DNA of 7,065 nt from an uncultured Collinsella sp. GTDB lineage: Bacteria > Actinomycetota > Coriobacteriia > Coriobacteriales > Coriobacteriaceae. The DNA lies in NCBI GenBank assembly GCA_900549085.1, contig URMO01000091.1, forward strand, positions 1 through 7,065, read 5' to 3'. Under the pieces are notes generated by a model that was not told the DNA's origin, did not search any database, and saw nothing but the letters and a program-made list of their open reading frames with translations. Shown one piece after another: positions 1-6,433 of this stretch (its first letter is position 1; every line of letters starts with the position of its first letter). The translations under genes and the position numbers were made by a program.

Positions 1-1
1 C

Positions 2-373
2 GATACCGCCGTGAGCACGGCCGGCGCCTTCGTTCCGGCCGGCGCCACCGGCGCATTCGCCCCGGTGGGCGACGAACTGCTCGAAAACGTCGATCCCGAC
101 GACATCTACGTGGACGATGCCGATGACTCCGCCTATGAGGGCGAGTACACCGAAACGGGTGCCTTCGCGGGCACCGGCTACGTGGAAATGCCGAAGTCGC
201 GCGCGCACCGCTTCCTCGACAAGCTGCGCTTCCGCAAGCGCAAGGAGGAAGAGGAGCCCACGCCGCAAGAATGGCTCGAAGTCGACGAGACGTTCGATGC
301 CCGCACCGCCGGCGCGGCGCGATGCCGTTATCGTTGGATTGCGCGATGCCGGATTTACGGTGCGTCAGATTGA
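2..373 (+). CDS. C-terminal part of an unrecognised acidic low-complexity protein (5' end outside window)
   Basis: The reading frame is open from base 2, so the gene starts upstream of the window; the first in-window GTG at 11 need not be its start. I do not recognise the family. The visible part begins with a Gly/Ala-rich stretch carrying repeated GAF tripeptides (AGAF, TGAF, TGAF). A strongly acidic segment follows (VDPDDIYVDDADDSAYEGEY), then a basic patch (KLRFRKRK), then EEEEPTPQEWLEVDETFDAR. This looks like a disordered, charged linker rather than a folded domain. There is no membrane segment or signal peptide in the visible part. The last 16 or so residues (CRYRWIARCRIYGASD) are Arg/Cys-rich and unlike the rest, as expected for out-of-frame reading of foreign sequence. 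The natural C-terminus was probably lost at a junction near 310-320. That it is a real gene is fairly likely; its function is unknown. Confidence 0.5.
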   Translation, partial: DTAVSTAGAFVPAGATGAFAPVGDELLENVDPDDIYVDDADDSAYEGEYTETGAFAGTGYVEMPKSRAHRFLDKLRFRKRKEEEEPTPQEWLEVDETFDARTAGAARCRYRWIARCRIYGASD

Positions 374-464
374 GCACTATACCGGGATTGGCAAAAGTAC
401 GGTTTCTCGTATTGTGCGGACCCGCACGGGGACGGCGATGCGGGCTGGCGGAAACGTGATGTAG
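318..464 (+). pseudogene. Helix-turn-helix tail remnant, probably the C-terminus of a RAYT/Y1-type transposase
   Basis: In the frame ending at the TAG at 462-464, translation from about 318 reads RDAVIVGLRDAGFTVRQIEH followed by YTGIGKSTVSRIVRT. This is a well-formed HTH: a first helix, the RQIEHYTGI turn, and a recognition helix KSTVSRIV. Short HTH tails of this style occur at the C-terminus of REP-associated tyrosine (Y1/IS200-like) transposases in actinobacterial genomes. That assignment is from memory of the family, not a search. The catalytic HUH and tyrosine parts are absent, and upstream the same frame has only Arg/Pro/Ser-rich shadow translation of the preceding gene. It therefore reads as a 3' fragment with its true stop, joined to another gene. 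Base composition also becomes more AT-rich from about 320 on. An alternative is a tail from another recombinase or HTH protein. Confidence 0.42.
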
Positions 465-624
465 GGCTGCCTGTGCACCGCGGCTGGGGTCGTTCATGCG
501 CCGCAACCTGCGTTCTAAATGCTTGGTACGCTGACTGCACTTCTTGATATGCATAGAACGATTGCCGTCTTGCATAAAAATACGGCTCAGTCCGGTTTTA
601 CCCGCGCCTACCCCCGTCCACACC

Positions 625-648
625 GTGCAAAAAGCGGAGTTTTCAGCA
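625..648 (+). repeat. Copy 1 of an inverted GTGCA-N7-GAGTTTTCAGCA repeat
   Basis: GTGCA at 625-629, a 7-nt spacer, then GAGTTTTCAGCA at 637-648. The same 17 fixed bases with the same 7-nt spacing recur on the opposite strand at 858-835. The 3' end overlaps a short hairpin (CAGCA 644-648, TGCTG 655-659). Two inverted palindromic-ended copies beside a transposase-like tail resemble a REP/BIME-type intergenic element, but membership of a genome-wide family cannot be seen from one window. Confidence 0.5.
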
Positions 649-780
649 TCGTGGTGCTGTCGGCACCGCCGTAATCTTGAAATATATGGGTCCCGAAGCC
701 ATTTATGCCTGCCGATGTGCCTCCAAAGCGCATGCTTGTGACCCCTGAGACCACTATGCTTGTTCTAAAACGATATAAAA

Positions 781-867
781 GGGTGCCTGGAGACGTTGAT
801 TAACGCTTTCAATGCGTATACACGCAACTTGGCGTGCTGAAAACTCGCAAAAATGCACGCCGCACCC
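781..867 (-). other. Possible structured element (multibranch fold); strand and function uncertain
   Basis: Nested complementary segments can form a closed multibranch shape. The closing stem is GGGTGC 781-786 with GCACCC 862-867. Inside it lie CGTT/AACG (794-797 with 802-805), TGCGT/ACGCA (813-817 with 822-826) and GGCGTGC/GCACGCC (831-837 with 855-861). Read on the minus strand, the closing stem is followed directly by TTTTATATCGTTTT (780-767), which could act as a weak terminator or a free 3' end. On the plus strand a TATAAA box (774-779) lies just before the stem but has no good -35. It matches no RNA family I know and could simply be part of the repeat element. Confidence 0.25.
835..858 (-). 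repeat. Copy 2 of the inverted GTGCA-N7-GAGTTTTCAGCA repeat
   Basis: Read on the minus strand: GTGCA at 858-854, a 7-nt spacer, and GAGTTTTCAGCA at 846-835. The spacer bases differ from copy 1 but its length is equal. This copy sits inside a hairpin with a perfect 7-bp stem (GGCGTGC 831-837 with GCACGCC 855-861), so the repeat spans a stem and its loop, as REP-like elements do. Confidence 0.5.
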
Positions 868-1060
868 TATGGGACCCGTCTGTGGCGGGCGCGAAGCGAA
901 CCGGAGCCCAGCAGGACGAGGCATGGGGCGTTGCTTGGGGTGCCCGTGGCTCTGTCGCTAGCCGTTGACACTGTGGAAAACGTCCGTGTTTGCGGCTGGC
1001 TGTTCGGTAGATGACAGGGCGAGCGCCGGACGCGCGAACTTTGTGTGTCCGAGGCGTTAT

Positions 1061-1095
1061 GAAAAAGCCGAGCCGCCCGTATTGGGCGGCTCGGC
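1061..1095 (-). terminator. Rho-independent terminator of the suf operon
   Basis: A perfect 12-bp inverted repeat, GCCGAGCCGCCC at 1067-1078 and GGGCGGCTCGGC at 1084-1095, encloses a 5-nt loop. Read on the minus strand the hairpin is followed by TTTTTC (1066-1061), a classic U-tract. It begins 40 nt after the sufU stop codon, so it ends the five-gene suf transcript. On the plus strand the hairpin has A's before it and no T-tract after it, so it works mainly in the suf direction. Confidence 0.93.
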
Positions 1096-1135
1096 AATCA
1101 AACCCTTTGATCTGGGGCATCCGCTTCTGGCTAGT

Positions 1136-1558
1136 TTACCCTTCGAGCATGCCGTCGAGGGTGCGCCAGGCTAACTCGGCGCATTTGACGCGGGCGGGCA
1201 TGTGCGAGATGTCCTGGAGCTGGGCGGCCTCGTCCAGATCTTCCAGGTCTTCCTCGGAGAGCTGCTCGCCACGGATCATGGCGAGGAAAAGCTCTGCCAG
1301 ACGACGTGCTTCCTCGACCGTCTCGCCGGTGATGAGGTCGGCCATGATATCGGCGCTGGCCTGGCTGATGGCGCAGCCGTGACCGGTAAAGGAGGCCTCC
1401 TCGATCACGCCGTTCTCGACACGTAGCTGCAAGGTGAGCTCGTCGCCGCAGCTGGGGTTGATGCCGTCGTGCTCGTGCGTGGGGGCATCCATTTCGTACT
1501 TGTAGTCGGGGTGCGAGTTGTGCTCCATAAACGTGGTGGAGGTGTACAGATTACCCAT
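1136..1558 (-). CDS. sufU: SufU, zinc-dependent sulfurtransferase / IscU-like Fe-S assembly protein
   Basis: A 140-residue protein, the usual size for SufU. It accepts persulfide sulfur from SufS in the cytoplasm and passes it to the SufBCD scaffold. The four family ligand positions are present: Cys37 and Asp39 in NPSCGDEL, Cys62 in GHGCAIS, and Cys126 in PARVKCAELAW. In SufU these hold zinc, and the first cysteine is exchanged with the SufS active site. The insertion between helices that separates SufU from IscU is present (about 96-118). The start chosen is ATG at 1558, because LYTSTTFMEHNSHPDYK aligns with the family N-terminus and GGAG lies 8 nt upstream. A second ATG at 1528 would cut into that helix. 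The start overlaps the sufS end by 8 nt, implying translational coupling. It is the last gene of the operon, followed by TAA and the terminator. An IscU-type scaffold role is the alternative, less likely beside SufS and SufBCD. Confidence 0.95.
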   Translation of the reverse strand: MGNLYTSTTFMEHNSHPDYKYEMDAPTHEHDGINPSCGDELTLQLRVENGVIEEASFTGHGCAISQASADIMADLITGETVEEARRLAELFLAMIRGEQLSEEDLEDLDEAAQLQDISHMPARVKCAELAWRTLDGMLEG

Positions 1559-2876
1559 TGAACGTGCTCCAAACGTGATGTAGGCCGGCGATGAACTTGT
1601 CGATATCGGCCTTGTCGTTGTAGAAGGCCACGCTGGCGCGGCAGCAGGCAAGGTTCTCGACGCCCAGCCAGGTGAGCAGAGGCTGCGCGCAGTGGTGACC
1701 GGCGCGGATGCAAACGCCGTCCATGTCCATGATGCTCGCGACATCGTGCGGGTGGATGCCCTTGACGTTAAAGCTGACGACGCCGTGGTGGTTGTCCCAA
1801 TAGATGGAGCCGATGATCTGGACAAAGTCGAGCTGCATGAGCTCGCCCATCAGGTAGTGGACGAGTGCCTGCTCGCGTGCCTGGATGTTTTCGTAGCCTA
1901 CCGTGTTGACCAGGTAGTCAAGCGCCGCGCCCGTGGCGAAGATGCCGGCGGCGTCCTGCGTGCCGGCCTCGAACTTCTCGGGGACGGGCGCCCAGACGGC
2001 GTCCTGCTCGGTGACCGAGTCGATCATCTCGCCGCCGGTGAGCATGGGCGGCATGGCGTTGAGCAGGTCCATCTTGCCCCACAGCACGCCGATGCCCATG
2101 GGGCCCATGGCCTTGTGCGCGCTAAAGGCAAAGAAGTCGGCGCCCAGATCGGCCACATCGACCGGCATGTGCGGCAGCGACTGCGCGCCGTCGACGACCA
2201 GATAGCCGCCGTACTTGTGCACGAGCTTGCCGAGATTCTTGACCGGGTTCTCGACGCCCAGCACGTTAGAGACTTGACCCACGGCCAAGATCTTGGTCTT
2301 GGGACCCACCTTGGACAGAACCTCCTCGGTCGTGAGCTGACCGGTCTTGGTGGGGTAGAGGTAGACGAGCTTGGCGCCGGTCTCGCGGCAGACCTGCTGC
2401 CACGGGATCAGGTTAGAGTGGTGCTCCATGATGGTGATGACGACCTCGTCGCCCGGCTCGAGGACCGTGGGCGCAAAGCTCTTGGCGACCAGGTTGAGCG
2501 ACTCGCTCGTGTTGCGGGTGAAGACGACCTCGTTGGCCTGGGGGGTGCCGATGAGGTCGGCGATCTGCTGGCGCACCTTCGCGATGGCCTCGGTGGCCTC
2601 GACGGACAACGAGTACAGGCCACGCAGGAGGTTGGCGTTCATGCGCCGGTAGAAGTCGCGCTCGGCGTCGAGCACGCAGGCGGGACGCTGCGCGGTGGCG
2701 GCGCTATCGAGGAAGGCGATCTCGGGGTGCTGCTGGAACAGCGGGAACTGCGCCTTGTAGGGGTTGGTCTCGATGTCGACGGTAGGCCAGCCGCGCGAGG
2801 CCTCGTCGCTGGCGTCGAGCTCCATGGGCTCGGGGGCAGTACAGGTATCGCATTTAACGTGCTCGGTGTCGATCAT
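1551..2876 (-). CDS. sufS: SufS, group II cysteine desulfurase with a CxxC N-terminal extension
   Basis: A 441-residue PLP-dependent enzyme that converts L-cysteine to L-alanine and leaves a persulfide on its active cysteine. Visible landmarks: His152/His153 in MEHHSN over the cofactor, Asp229 in VVDGAQ, the Schiff-base Lys255 in SAHKAMGP, the catalytic Cys396 in RAGHHCAQPL, and Arg413 in CCRASVAFYN for substrate carboxylate binding. The RAGHHCAQPLL segment is typical of SufS-type (group II) enzymes. The usual SufS N-terminus corresponds to about residue 39 (NPYKAQFPLF), so roughly 36 extra residues precede it, including Cys9-Asp-Thr-Cys12. An AGGAGG at 2889-2884 supports the ATG at 2876, so the extension is probably translated; the internal Met18 has no good Shine-Dalgarno. 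The start overlaps the sufD stop in ATGA (4 nt), and the end overlaps sufU by 8 nt. Its sulfur acceptor is SufU, encoded next. Confidence 0.96.
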   Translation of the reverse strand: MIDTEHVKCDTCTAPEPMELDASDEASRGWPTVDIETNPYKAQFPLFQQHPEIAFLDSAATAQRPACVLDAERDFYRRMNANLLRGLYSLSVEATEAIAKVRQQIADLIGTPQANEVVFTRNTSESLNLVAKSFAPTVLEPGDEVVITIMEHHSNLIPWQQVCRETGAKLVYLYPTKTGQLTTEEVLSKVGPKTKILAVGQVSNVLGVENPVKNLGKLVHKYGGYLVVDGAQSLPHMPVDVADLGADFFAFSAHKAMGPMGIGVLWGKMDLLNAMPPMLTGGEMIDSVTEQDAVWAPVPEKFEAGTQDAAGIFATGAALDYLVNTVGYENIQAREQALVHYLMGELMQLDFVQIIGSIYWDNHHGVVSFNVKGIHPHDVASIMDMDGVCIRAGHHCAQPLLTWLGVENLACCRASVAFYNDKADIDKFIAGLHHVWSTFNG

Positions 2877-4144
2877 GCGAGCTCCTCCTCAAAGTTGTCG
2901 ATCAGGTTATTGCCCAAGCGGACGACGGCAGCGCGGGTGCGCTCGTCAGTGGCGGAAAGCGCGGCGTCCTCCAGCTTGGCGCGGATGAACAGGTCCTCGG
3001 CGGCGTTTTGGTCAAGGCCGCGGCAGGCGAGATAGAACAGCTGTTCGTCACGGACGTGACCGATGGTGGCGCCGTGGTTGCCGGCGACGTCGTCCTCGTC
3101 GCAGAGGATGACGGGAACGGTCTTGTTGTCGACGCCCTTGTTGGCCAAGAGCACCGTCTCGCGCTCGGTGCCGGTTGCGCCCTTGCAGCCGTGCACGAGG
3201 TCGATGGTGCCGCGGTAGACCTTCTTGGACGTACCGGTCAGCACGCCGTTGGCGTCGATCTCGCACTCGGTCTTGCGGCCGCGGTGGCGCAGCTCGTAGT
3301 TAAAGTCGCGCACCTGCTCGCGGGCGCCAAGGTAATCGGTATCGATCGTTACCTTGGCGGTGTCGCCCAGCAGGTCGCCGGCAAGGCCGGTGGCGCTGGC
3401 ACCGGCACCCAGGACGGTGTGCTGCACGTTGACGCGCGCGCCCTCGTCCAGGAACAGACCGGTGTCGTCGAGCGCGATCCAGCTGTCATCGAGCGTCTGC
3501 GTGCAGGTTACGTTGACAGTGGCGTACTCGTAAGCGCACACGCGTAGCACGGAGCCCACGACGCCTTGGCCGTTGACGGGGGAGTCTAGGGCGATCTGCA
3601 GGTCGAGCGTTGCCTGCGGGCGGGCGACGACGTCGATGGCGGCAATCGCAACCGCTGCATCGACACCGCTCACGCGCACGGTAACCGTGGCGTGCTTGTA
3701 TGCGGACACATCGATGACGATGCGCTTGGTGGCGTGGTCGGCCAGGTAGGTATAGGCAGCCTCGCCCATGCCGGTCTCGAAGGCCTCGGCAGGGGAGAGC
3801 TCCTCCTCGAGCTTGATGGCGCCGGCCTGGTAGACAGAGGTGGCGGGCACGTCGAGCTCGGTCTCGGGCGTGATGCGGGCACGATCGGCGGCGTCGCCGG
3901 GGGCGGAGGCGCGGCGCTCGGGGAAGCGCTCGGCCATGGCATCCATGGCGGCGTCGAAGGCGTCGGCCGAGCCGGCAAACTGCTCGTCCAGCCCCTCGAT
4001 CTCAACGGCCTCGGCGGGAGCGGCGGCAAGCTCGTCCGAAAGCTCAAGCTTGGTCTGGTTCATACGCAGCCAACCCCAAGTGGCGGCAGGCATCGCATTA
4101 ACCTGCTCGAGCGTGGTAGCAGCGGTGTTCGTGGTCTCTTTCAT
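2873..4144 (-). CDS. sufD: SufD, SufBCD scaffold subunit
   Basis: A 423-residue SufB/SufD-family protein. SufD pairs with SufB and two SufC to form the SufBC2D scaffold on which nascent clusters assemble; it is also linked to iron entry. The N-terminal 100 or so residues are helical, Ala/Glu-rich and poorly conserved. Residues from about 140 to 350 form the repetitive beta-strand core typical of the family. The C-terminus carries the hallmark CDEDDVAGNHGATIGHVRDE followed by QLFYLACRGL. His357 in HGAT corresponds to the conserved histidine (His360 in E. coli SufD) at the cluster site facing SufB. The ATG at 4144 overlaps the sufB stop by one base (TAATG), with AAGGAG 10 nt upstream inside sufB. 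The stop overlaps the sufS start (ATGA). It is assigned SufD rather than SufB because sufB is the upstream paralogue with the longer conserved C-terminus. Confidence 0.93.
   Translation of the reverse strand: MKETTNTAATTLEQVNAMPAATWGWLRMNQTKLELSDELAAAPAEAVEIEGLDEQFAGSADAFDAAMDAMAERFPERRASAPGDAADRARITPETELDVPATSVYQAGAIKLEEELSPAEAFETGMGEAAYTYLADHATKRIVIDVSAYKHATVTVRVSGVDAAVAIAAIDVVARPQATLDLQIALDSPVNGQGVVGSVLRVCAYEYATVNVTCTQTLDDSWIALDDTGLFLDEGARVNVQHTVLGAGASATGLAGDLLGDTAKVTIDTDYLGAREQVRDFNYELRHRGRKTECEIDANGVLTGTSKKVYRGTIDLVHGCKGATGTERETVLLANKGVDNKTVPVILCDEDDVAGNHGATIGHVRDEQLFYLACRGLDQNAAEDLFIRAKLEDAALSATDERTRAAVVRLGNNLIDNFEEELA
2884..2889 (-). promoter_or_regulatory. Ribosome binding site deciding the sufS start
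   Basis: A consensus AGGAGG on the minus strand (2889-2884), inside the sufD coding sequence and 7 nt before the sufS ATG at 2876. It is the strongest such site in the operon and argues that the CxxC-bearing N-terminal extension of SufS is really made. Confidence 0.75.
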
Positions 4145-5556
4145 TATCCGATCGCTCCTTCCATCTCGAGCTTGATCAGGTTGTTCATCTCGACGGCGTA
4201 CTCAAGCGGCAGCTCCTTGGAGACCGGGTTGGCAAAGCCGTTGACGATCATGGTACGGGCCTCTTCTTCCGAGATGCCGCGGCTCATCAGGTAGAACACC
4301 TTGTCGTCGCCGATGCGGCCGATGGTGGCCTCGTGGCCGATGTCGACATTCTTGGCGCGGATGTCCATGGCGGGGATGGTATCGGAGCGGCTTTGGTCGT
4401 CGAGCATGAGCGACTGGCAGCTCACGGTTGCCTTGGAACCCTCGGCCTTAGGCGTGGCCACGATGGAGCTGCGGAAGGTCTGGATGCCGCCGCTCTTGGA
4501 GATGCCCTTGGTCTCGACGGTTGCCGAGGTATCGGGCGCGTTGAGTACGACCTTACAGCCGGTGTCGAGGTTTTGGCCGGCACCGGCAAAGGTGATGCCG
4601 GTAAAGCTCGAGCGGGCGCGACGGCCGTTGAGCACGCTCATGGGATAGAGGTAGCCCACGTGGCTGCCGAAGGAGCCGCTGATCCACTCGATGTCGCCGT
4701 CCTCGTCCACGCGCGCACGCTTGGTGTTGAGGTTGTACATGTTCTTGGACCAGTTCTCGATGGTCGAGTAGCGCAGGTGTGCACGCTTGCCCACAAAGAG
4801 CTCCACAGCACCGGCGTGGAGGTTGGCCACGTTGTACTTGGGTGCGGAGCAGCCCTCGATAAAGTGCAGGTCGGCGTCGTCCTCGACGATGATGAGCGTG
4901 TGCTCAAACTGGCCGGCGCCCTTGGCGTTGAGGCGGAAGTAGCTCTGCAGCGGAAAATCGAGCTTGGTGCCCTTGGGCACGTAGACAAACGAGCCGCCCG
5001 ACCACACGGCGCCGTGCAGGGCCGCAAACTTGTGGTCGGTGGGCGGGATGAGCGTCATAAACTTCTCGTGGATGAGCGGCTCCCACTGCGGGTCGTGCAG
5101 GGCCTCTTCGATGCCGGAGTAGACGATGCCCATCTTGGACGCGGTGTCCTGCATGTTGTGGTAGACGAGCTCGGAGTCGTACTGCGCGCCGACGCCCGCC
5201 AGGTAGCTGCGCTCGGCCTCGGGGATACCCAGGCGCTCAAAGGTGTTCTTGATGTCGTCGGGCACCGACTCCCAGTCGTGCTTTTGGTCGGTGTTGGGCT
5301 TGACGTAGGTGACGATGTTGTCCATGTCCAGGCCCTCGATGGAGGGGCCCCACGTCGGATTGGGGAAGCGGTTAAAGATCTCGAGGGATTTGAGGCGCAG
5401 GTCGAGCATCCACTGCGGCTCGTCCTTCTTGGCGCTGATCTCGCGCACGATGTCGGGCGTGATGCCGGCGTCGAGGCGCTCGAATCCCTCCTCGCCATAG
5501 GTGAAGTCGTAGAGGCTGCGGTCGATGTCTGCGACCTCGGTGCGGTTCTTGGTCAT
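4144..5556 (-). CDS. sufB: SufB, Fe-S cluster scaffold subunit
   Basis: A 470-residue protein and the main scaffold that receives sulfur and holds the nascent cluster. Family landmarks include FNRFPNPTWGPS (61-72), the WSGGSFVYVPKGT stretch (185-197), Cys236 in HFIEGCSAP (equivalent to E. coli Cys254, a sulfur-entry residue), Cys334 in DTGCKVVLNA, and Cys380 in SCQSLM. The C-terminal block HEATIGRIGDDKVFYLMSRG (408-427) leads into the closing ELPLEYAVEMNNLIKLEMEG. At the position I align with E. coli Cys405, this protein has Ile399 (PAMDIRAKN), a difference I believe is shared with other Gram-positive SufB. The ATG at 5556 has AAGGGG at 5569-5564, which overlaps the sufC stop, with a 12-nt gap to sufC. 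It is the most conserved gene of the operon and the assignment is firm. Confidence 0.97.
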   Translation of the reverse strand: MTKNRTEVADIDRSLYDFTYGEEGFERLDAGITPDIVREISAKKDEPQWMLDLRLKSLEIFNRFPNPTWGPSIEGLDMDNIVTYVKPNTDQKHDWESVPDDIKNTFERLGIPEAERSYLAGVGAQYDSELVYHNMQDTASKMGIVYSGIEEALHDPQWEPLIHEKFMTLIPPTDHKFAALHGAVWSGGSFVYVPKGTKLDFPLQSYFRLNAKGAGQFEHTLIIVEDDADLHFIEGCSAPKYNVANLHAGAVELFVGKRAHLRYSTIENWSKNMYNLNTKRARVDEDGDIEWISGSFGSHVGYLYPMSVLNGRRARSSFTGITFAGAGQNLDTGCKVVLNAPDTSATVETKGISKSGGIQTFRSSIVATPKAEGSKATVSCQSLMLDDQSRSDTIPAMDIRAKNVDIGHEATIGRIGDDKVFYLMSRGISEEEARTMIVNGFANPVSKELPLEYAVEMNNLIKLEMEGAIG

Positions 5557-5568
5557 TGCGTCGCCCCT

Positions 5569-6369
5569 TTACGCCTGCTGCTCGGCAGCGGCGGCTTCGG
5601 CCTTGGCGTGCTGCTCGGCGGCCTCGCGCTCGAAGGTCTCAAAACCGTTCTTGTCGATCCAGGGGATCAGCGAGGCGTCGTCCTCGCGCACGATGTGGCC
5701 CTTGACCATAACGTGGACGCGGTCGACATCCAGGTGCTCCAGGATGCGCGTGTTGTGCGTGATGATGAGCATGGAGCCGTCGCAGCTCTTGCGGTAGGCG
5801 TCCATGCCATGGCTGACGGTGGACAGGGCGTCGACGTCCAGGCCCGAGTCGGTTTCGTCCAGGATGGCGAGCTTAGGCTGCAGCAGCAGAAGCTGGAGCA
5901 TCTCGACCTTCTTTTTCTCGCCGCCCGAGAAGCCCACGCCCAGCTCGCGGTTGAGGTAGGCGGTATCCATGTTGAGCTCGGCCGCGAGCTCCTTCACGCG
6001 GCGGCGGAACTCCTTGCCCTTCATCTCCAGGCCGGGGCGGCCGGCGATGCTGGCACGCAAAAAGCTCGACAGCGGCACGCCCGGGATTTCGACCGGGGCC
6101 TGGAAGCTCAGAAACAGGCCGGCGCGCGAACGCTTGTCGGTAGTGAGCTCGGTGATGTCCTGGCCGTCAAAGACGATGCGGCCGTCCTGCACGGTGTAGA
6201 CGGGGTCGCCCATGACCAGGTGGCCGAGGGTGGACTTGCCGGCGCCGTTGGGTCCCATCAGCACGTGGGTCTCGCCGGCGGCGACGTTGAGGTTGACGTT
6301 GTGGAGGATGGTCTTCTCGTCCACGGAGGCGGTCAGACCTTCGATGGAAAGCAGCGGATTTGCGCTCAT
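5569..6369 (-). CDS. sufC: SufC, ABC-type ATPase of the SufBCD complex
   Basis: A 266-residue cytoplasmic ABC ATPase that binds SufB and SufD and uses ATP-driven dimerisation to open the cluster assembly site. It is not a transporter subunit. Motifs in order: Walker A GPNGAGKST (39-47), Q-loop Gln90 in SFQAPVEIPG, signature FSGGEKKK (147-154), Walker B with catalytic Glu172 in LAILDETDSGLD (167-178), and H-loop His205 in IITHNTRIL. ETDSGLDVDAL is a SufC-specific version of the D-loop. The tail from about 248 on is Ala/Glu/Gln-rich and a little longer than usual. I chose ATG 6369, which has AGAGGG 5 nt upstream and a natural N-terminus (MSANPLLSIEGL). An in-frame ATG at 6399 lacks a well-placed Shine-Dalgarno and would place coding sequence over a direct repeat in the leader. 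First gene of the operon. Confidence 0.96.
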   Translation of the reverse strand: MSANPLLSIEGLTASVDEKTILHNVNLNVAAGETHVLMGPNGAGKSTLGHLVMGDPVYTVQDGRIVFDGQDITELTTDKRSRAGLFLSFQAPVEIPGVPLSSFLRASIAGRPGLEMKGKEFRRRVKELAAELNMDTAYLNRELGVGFSGGEKKKVEMLQLLLLQPKLAILDETDSGLDVDALSTVSHGMDAYRKSCDGSMLIITHNTRILEHLDVDRVHVMVKGHIVREDDASLIPWIDKNGFETFEREAAEQHAKAEAAAAEQQA

Positions 6370-6374
6370 GCTGT

Positions 6375-6380
6375 CCCTCT
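6375..6380 (-). promoter_or_regulatory. Ribosome binding site deciding the sufC start
   Basis: AGAGGG on the minus strand (6380-6375), 5 nt before ATG 6369. The alternative ATG at 6399 has only a distant AGGG with about 14 nt spacing, so the downstream start is preferred. Confidence 0.65.
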
Positions 6381-6388
6381 CTATGTAT

Positions 6389-6408
6389 GGTGTACTCATA
6401 GGTGTACT
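6389..6408. repeat. Tandem direct repeat GGTGTACT-CATA-GGTGTACT in the sufC leader
   Basis: Two identical 8-mers (6389-6396 and 6401-6408) have a 12-bp period. They lie 20-39 bases upstream of the sufC ATG, inside the predicted 5' leader. Such phased direct repeats can be protein-binding half sites, but no known regulator is matched. The repeats also contain a GTAC core. Confidence 0.4.
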
Positions 6409-6433
6409 AAACCCTAGGAATCTTCTCGGAATA

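Larger units (their letters stand above)
465..1060. other. Non-coding stretch with repeats; no convincing gene
   Basis: About 600 bases lie between the HTH remnant and the suf terminator. Small open frames exist on both strands (for example 544-741 plus and 809-1120 minus). They lack a Shine-Dalgarno sequence, read as Cys/Arg/Ser/Pro-rich non-protein-like sequence, and overlap each other. The first 300 bases are noticeably more AT-rich than the flanking genes. The region holds the inverted repeat pair at 625-648 and 835-858, a small hairpin CAGCA/TGCTG at 644-659, an ATGCTTGT direct repeat at 732-739 and 756-763, and the possible fold at 781-867. From 868 to 1060 I see only a weak bulged hairpin (1024-1056). 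I see no tRNA, rRNA or CRISPR. Confidence 0.6.

Noticed and set aside
461..485. GTAG followed by a weak hairpin right after the HTH stop, as in a REP foot
   Set aside because: The pairing needs a wobble in a 5-bp stem, and the tetranucleotide includes the stop codon, so chance is a sufficient explanation.
544..741. Small plus-strand open frame of 65 codons in the non-coding stretch
   Set aside because: No ribosome binding site, Cys/Pro/Arg-rich product without a motif, and overlap with the repeat element.
965..970. Perfect TTGACA that could be a -35 box on the plus strand
   Set aside because: No acceptable -10 lies 15-19 nt downstream, and no gene follows on that strand.
1024..1056. Bulged hairpin (CGCC-GGAC with GTCC-GA-GGCG) next to the suf terminator
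   Set aside because: Short, interrupted stem without a T-tract; the perfect hairpin at 1067-1095 explains termination.
809..1120. Minus-strand open frame of 103 codons
   Set aside because: It spans the terminator hairpin and a repeat copy, and has non-protein-like composition and no start signals.
1559..1825. N-terminal extension of SufU to an upstream ATG at 1825
   Set aside because: The extra residues are Ser/Thr/Arg/Ala-rich shadow translation of sufS; the family N-terminus begins at the ATG at 1558.
1692..3035. Open frame of 447 codons on the plus strand, antisense to sufS and sufD
   Set aside because: It has the same antisense composition artefact (runs of VDDLAHELGV type) and no Shine-Dalgarno or recognisable motif.
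6370..6399. Ten-residue N-terminal extension of SufC from ATG 6399
   Set aside because: No well-placed ribosome binding site, and it would run over the leader direct repeat. The ATG at 6369 has AGAGGG at 5 nt and a normal family N-terminus.
4333..6417. Open frame of 694 codons on the plus strand, antisense to sufB and sufC
   Set aside because: It is the mirror of GC-rich codon usage in sufB/sufC. The product is Val/Gly/Leu/Asp/His-rich with no domain, and the sense genes are unmistakable.
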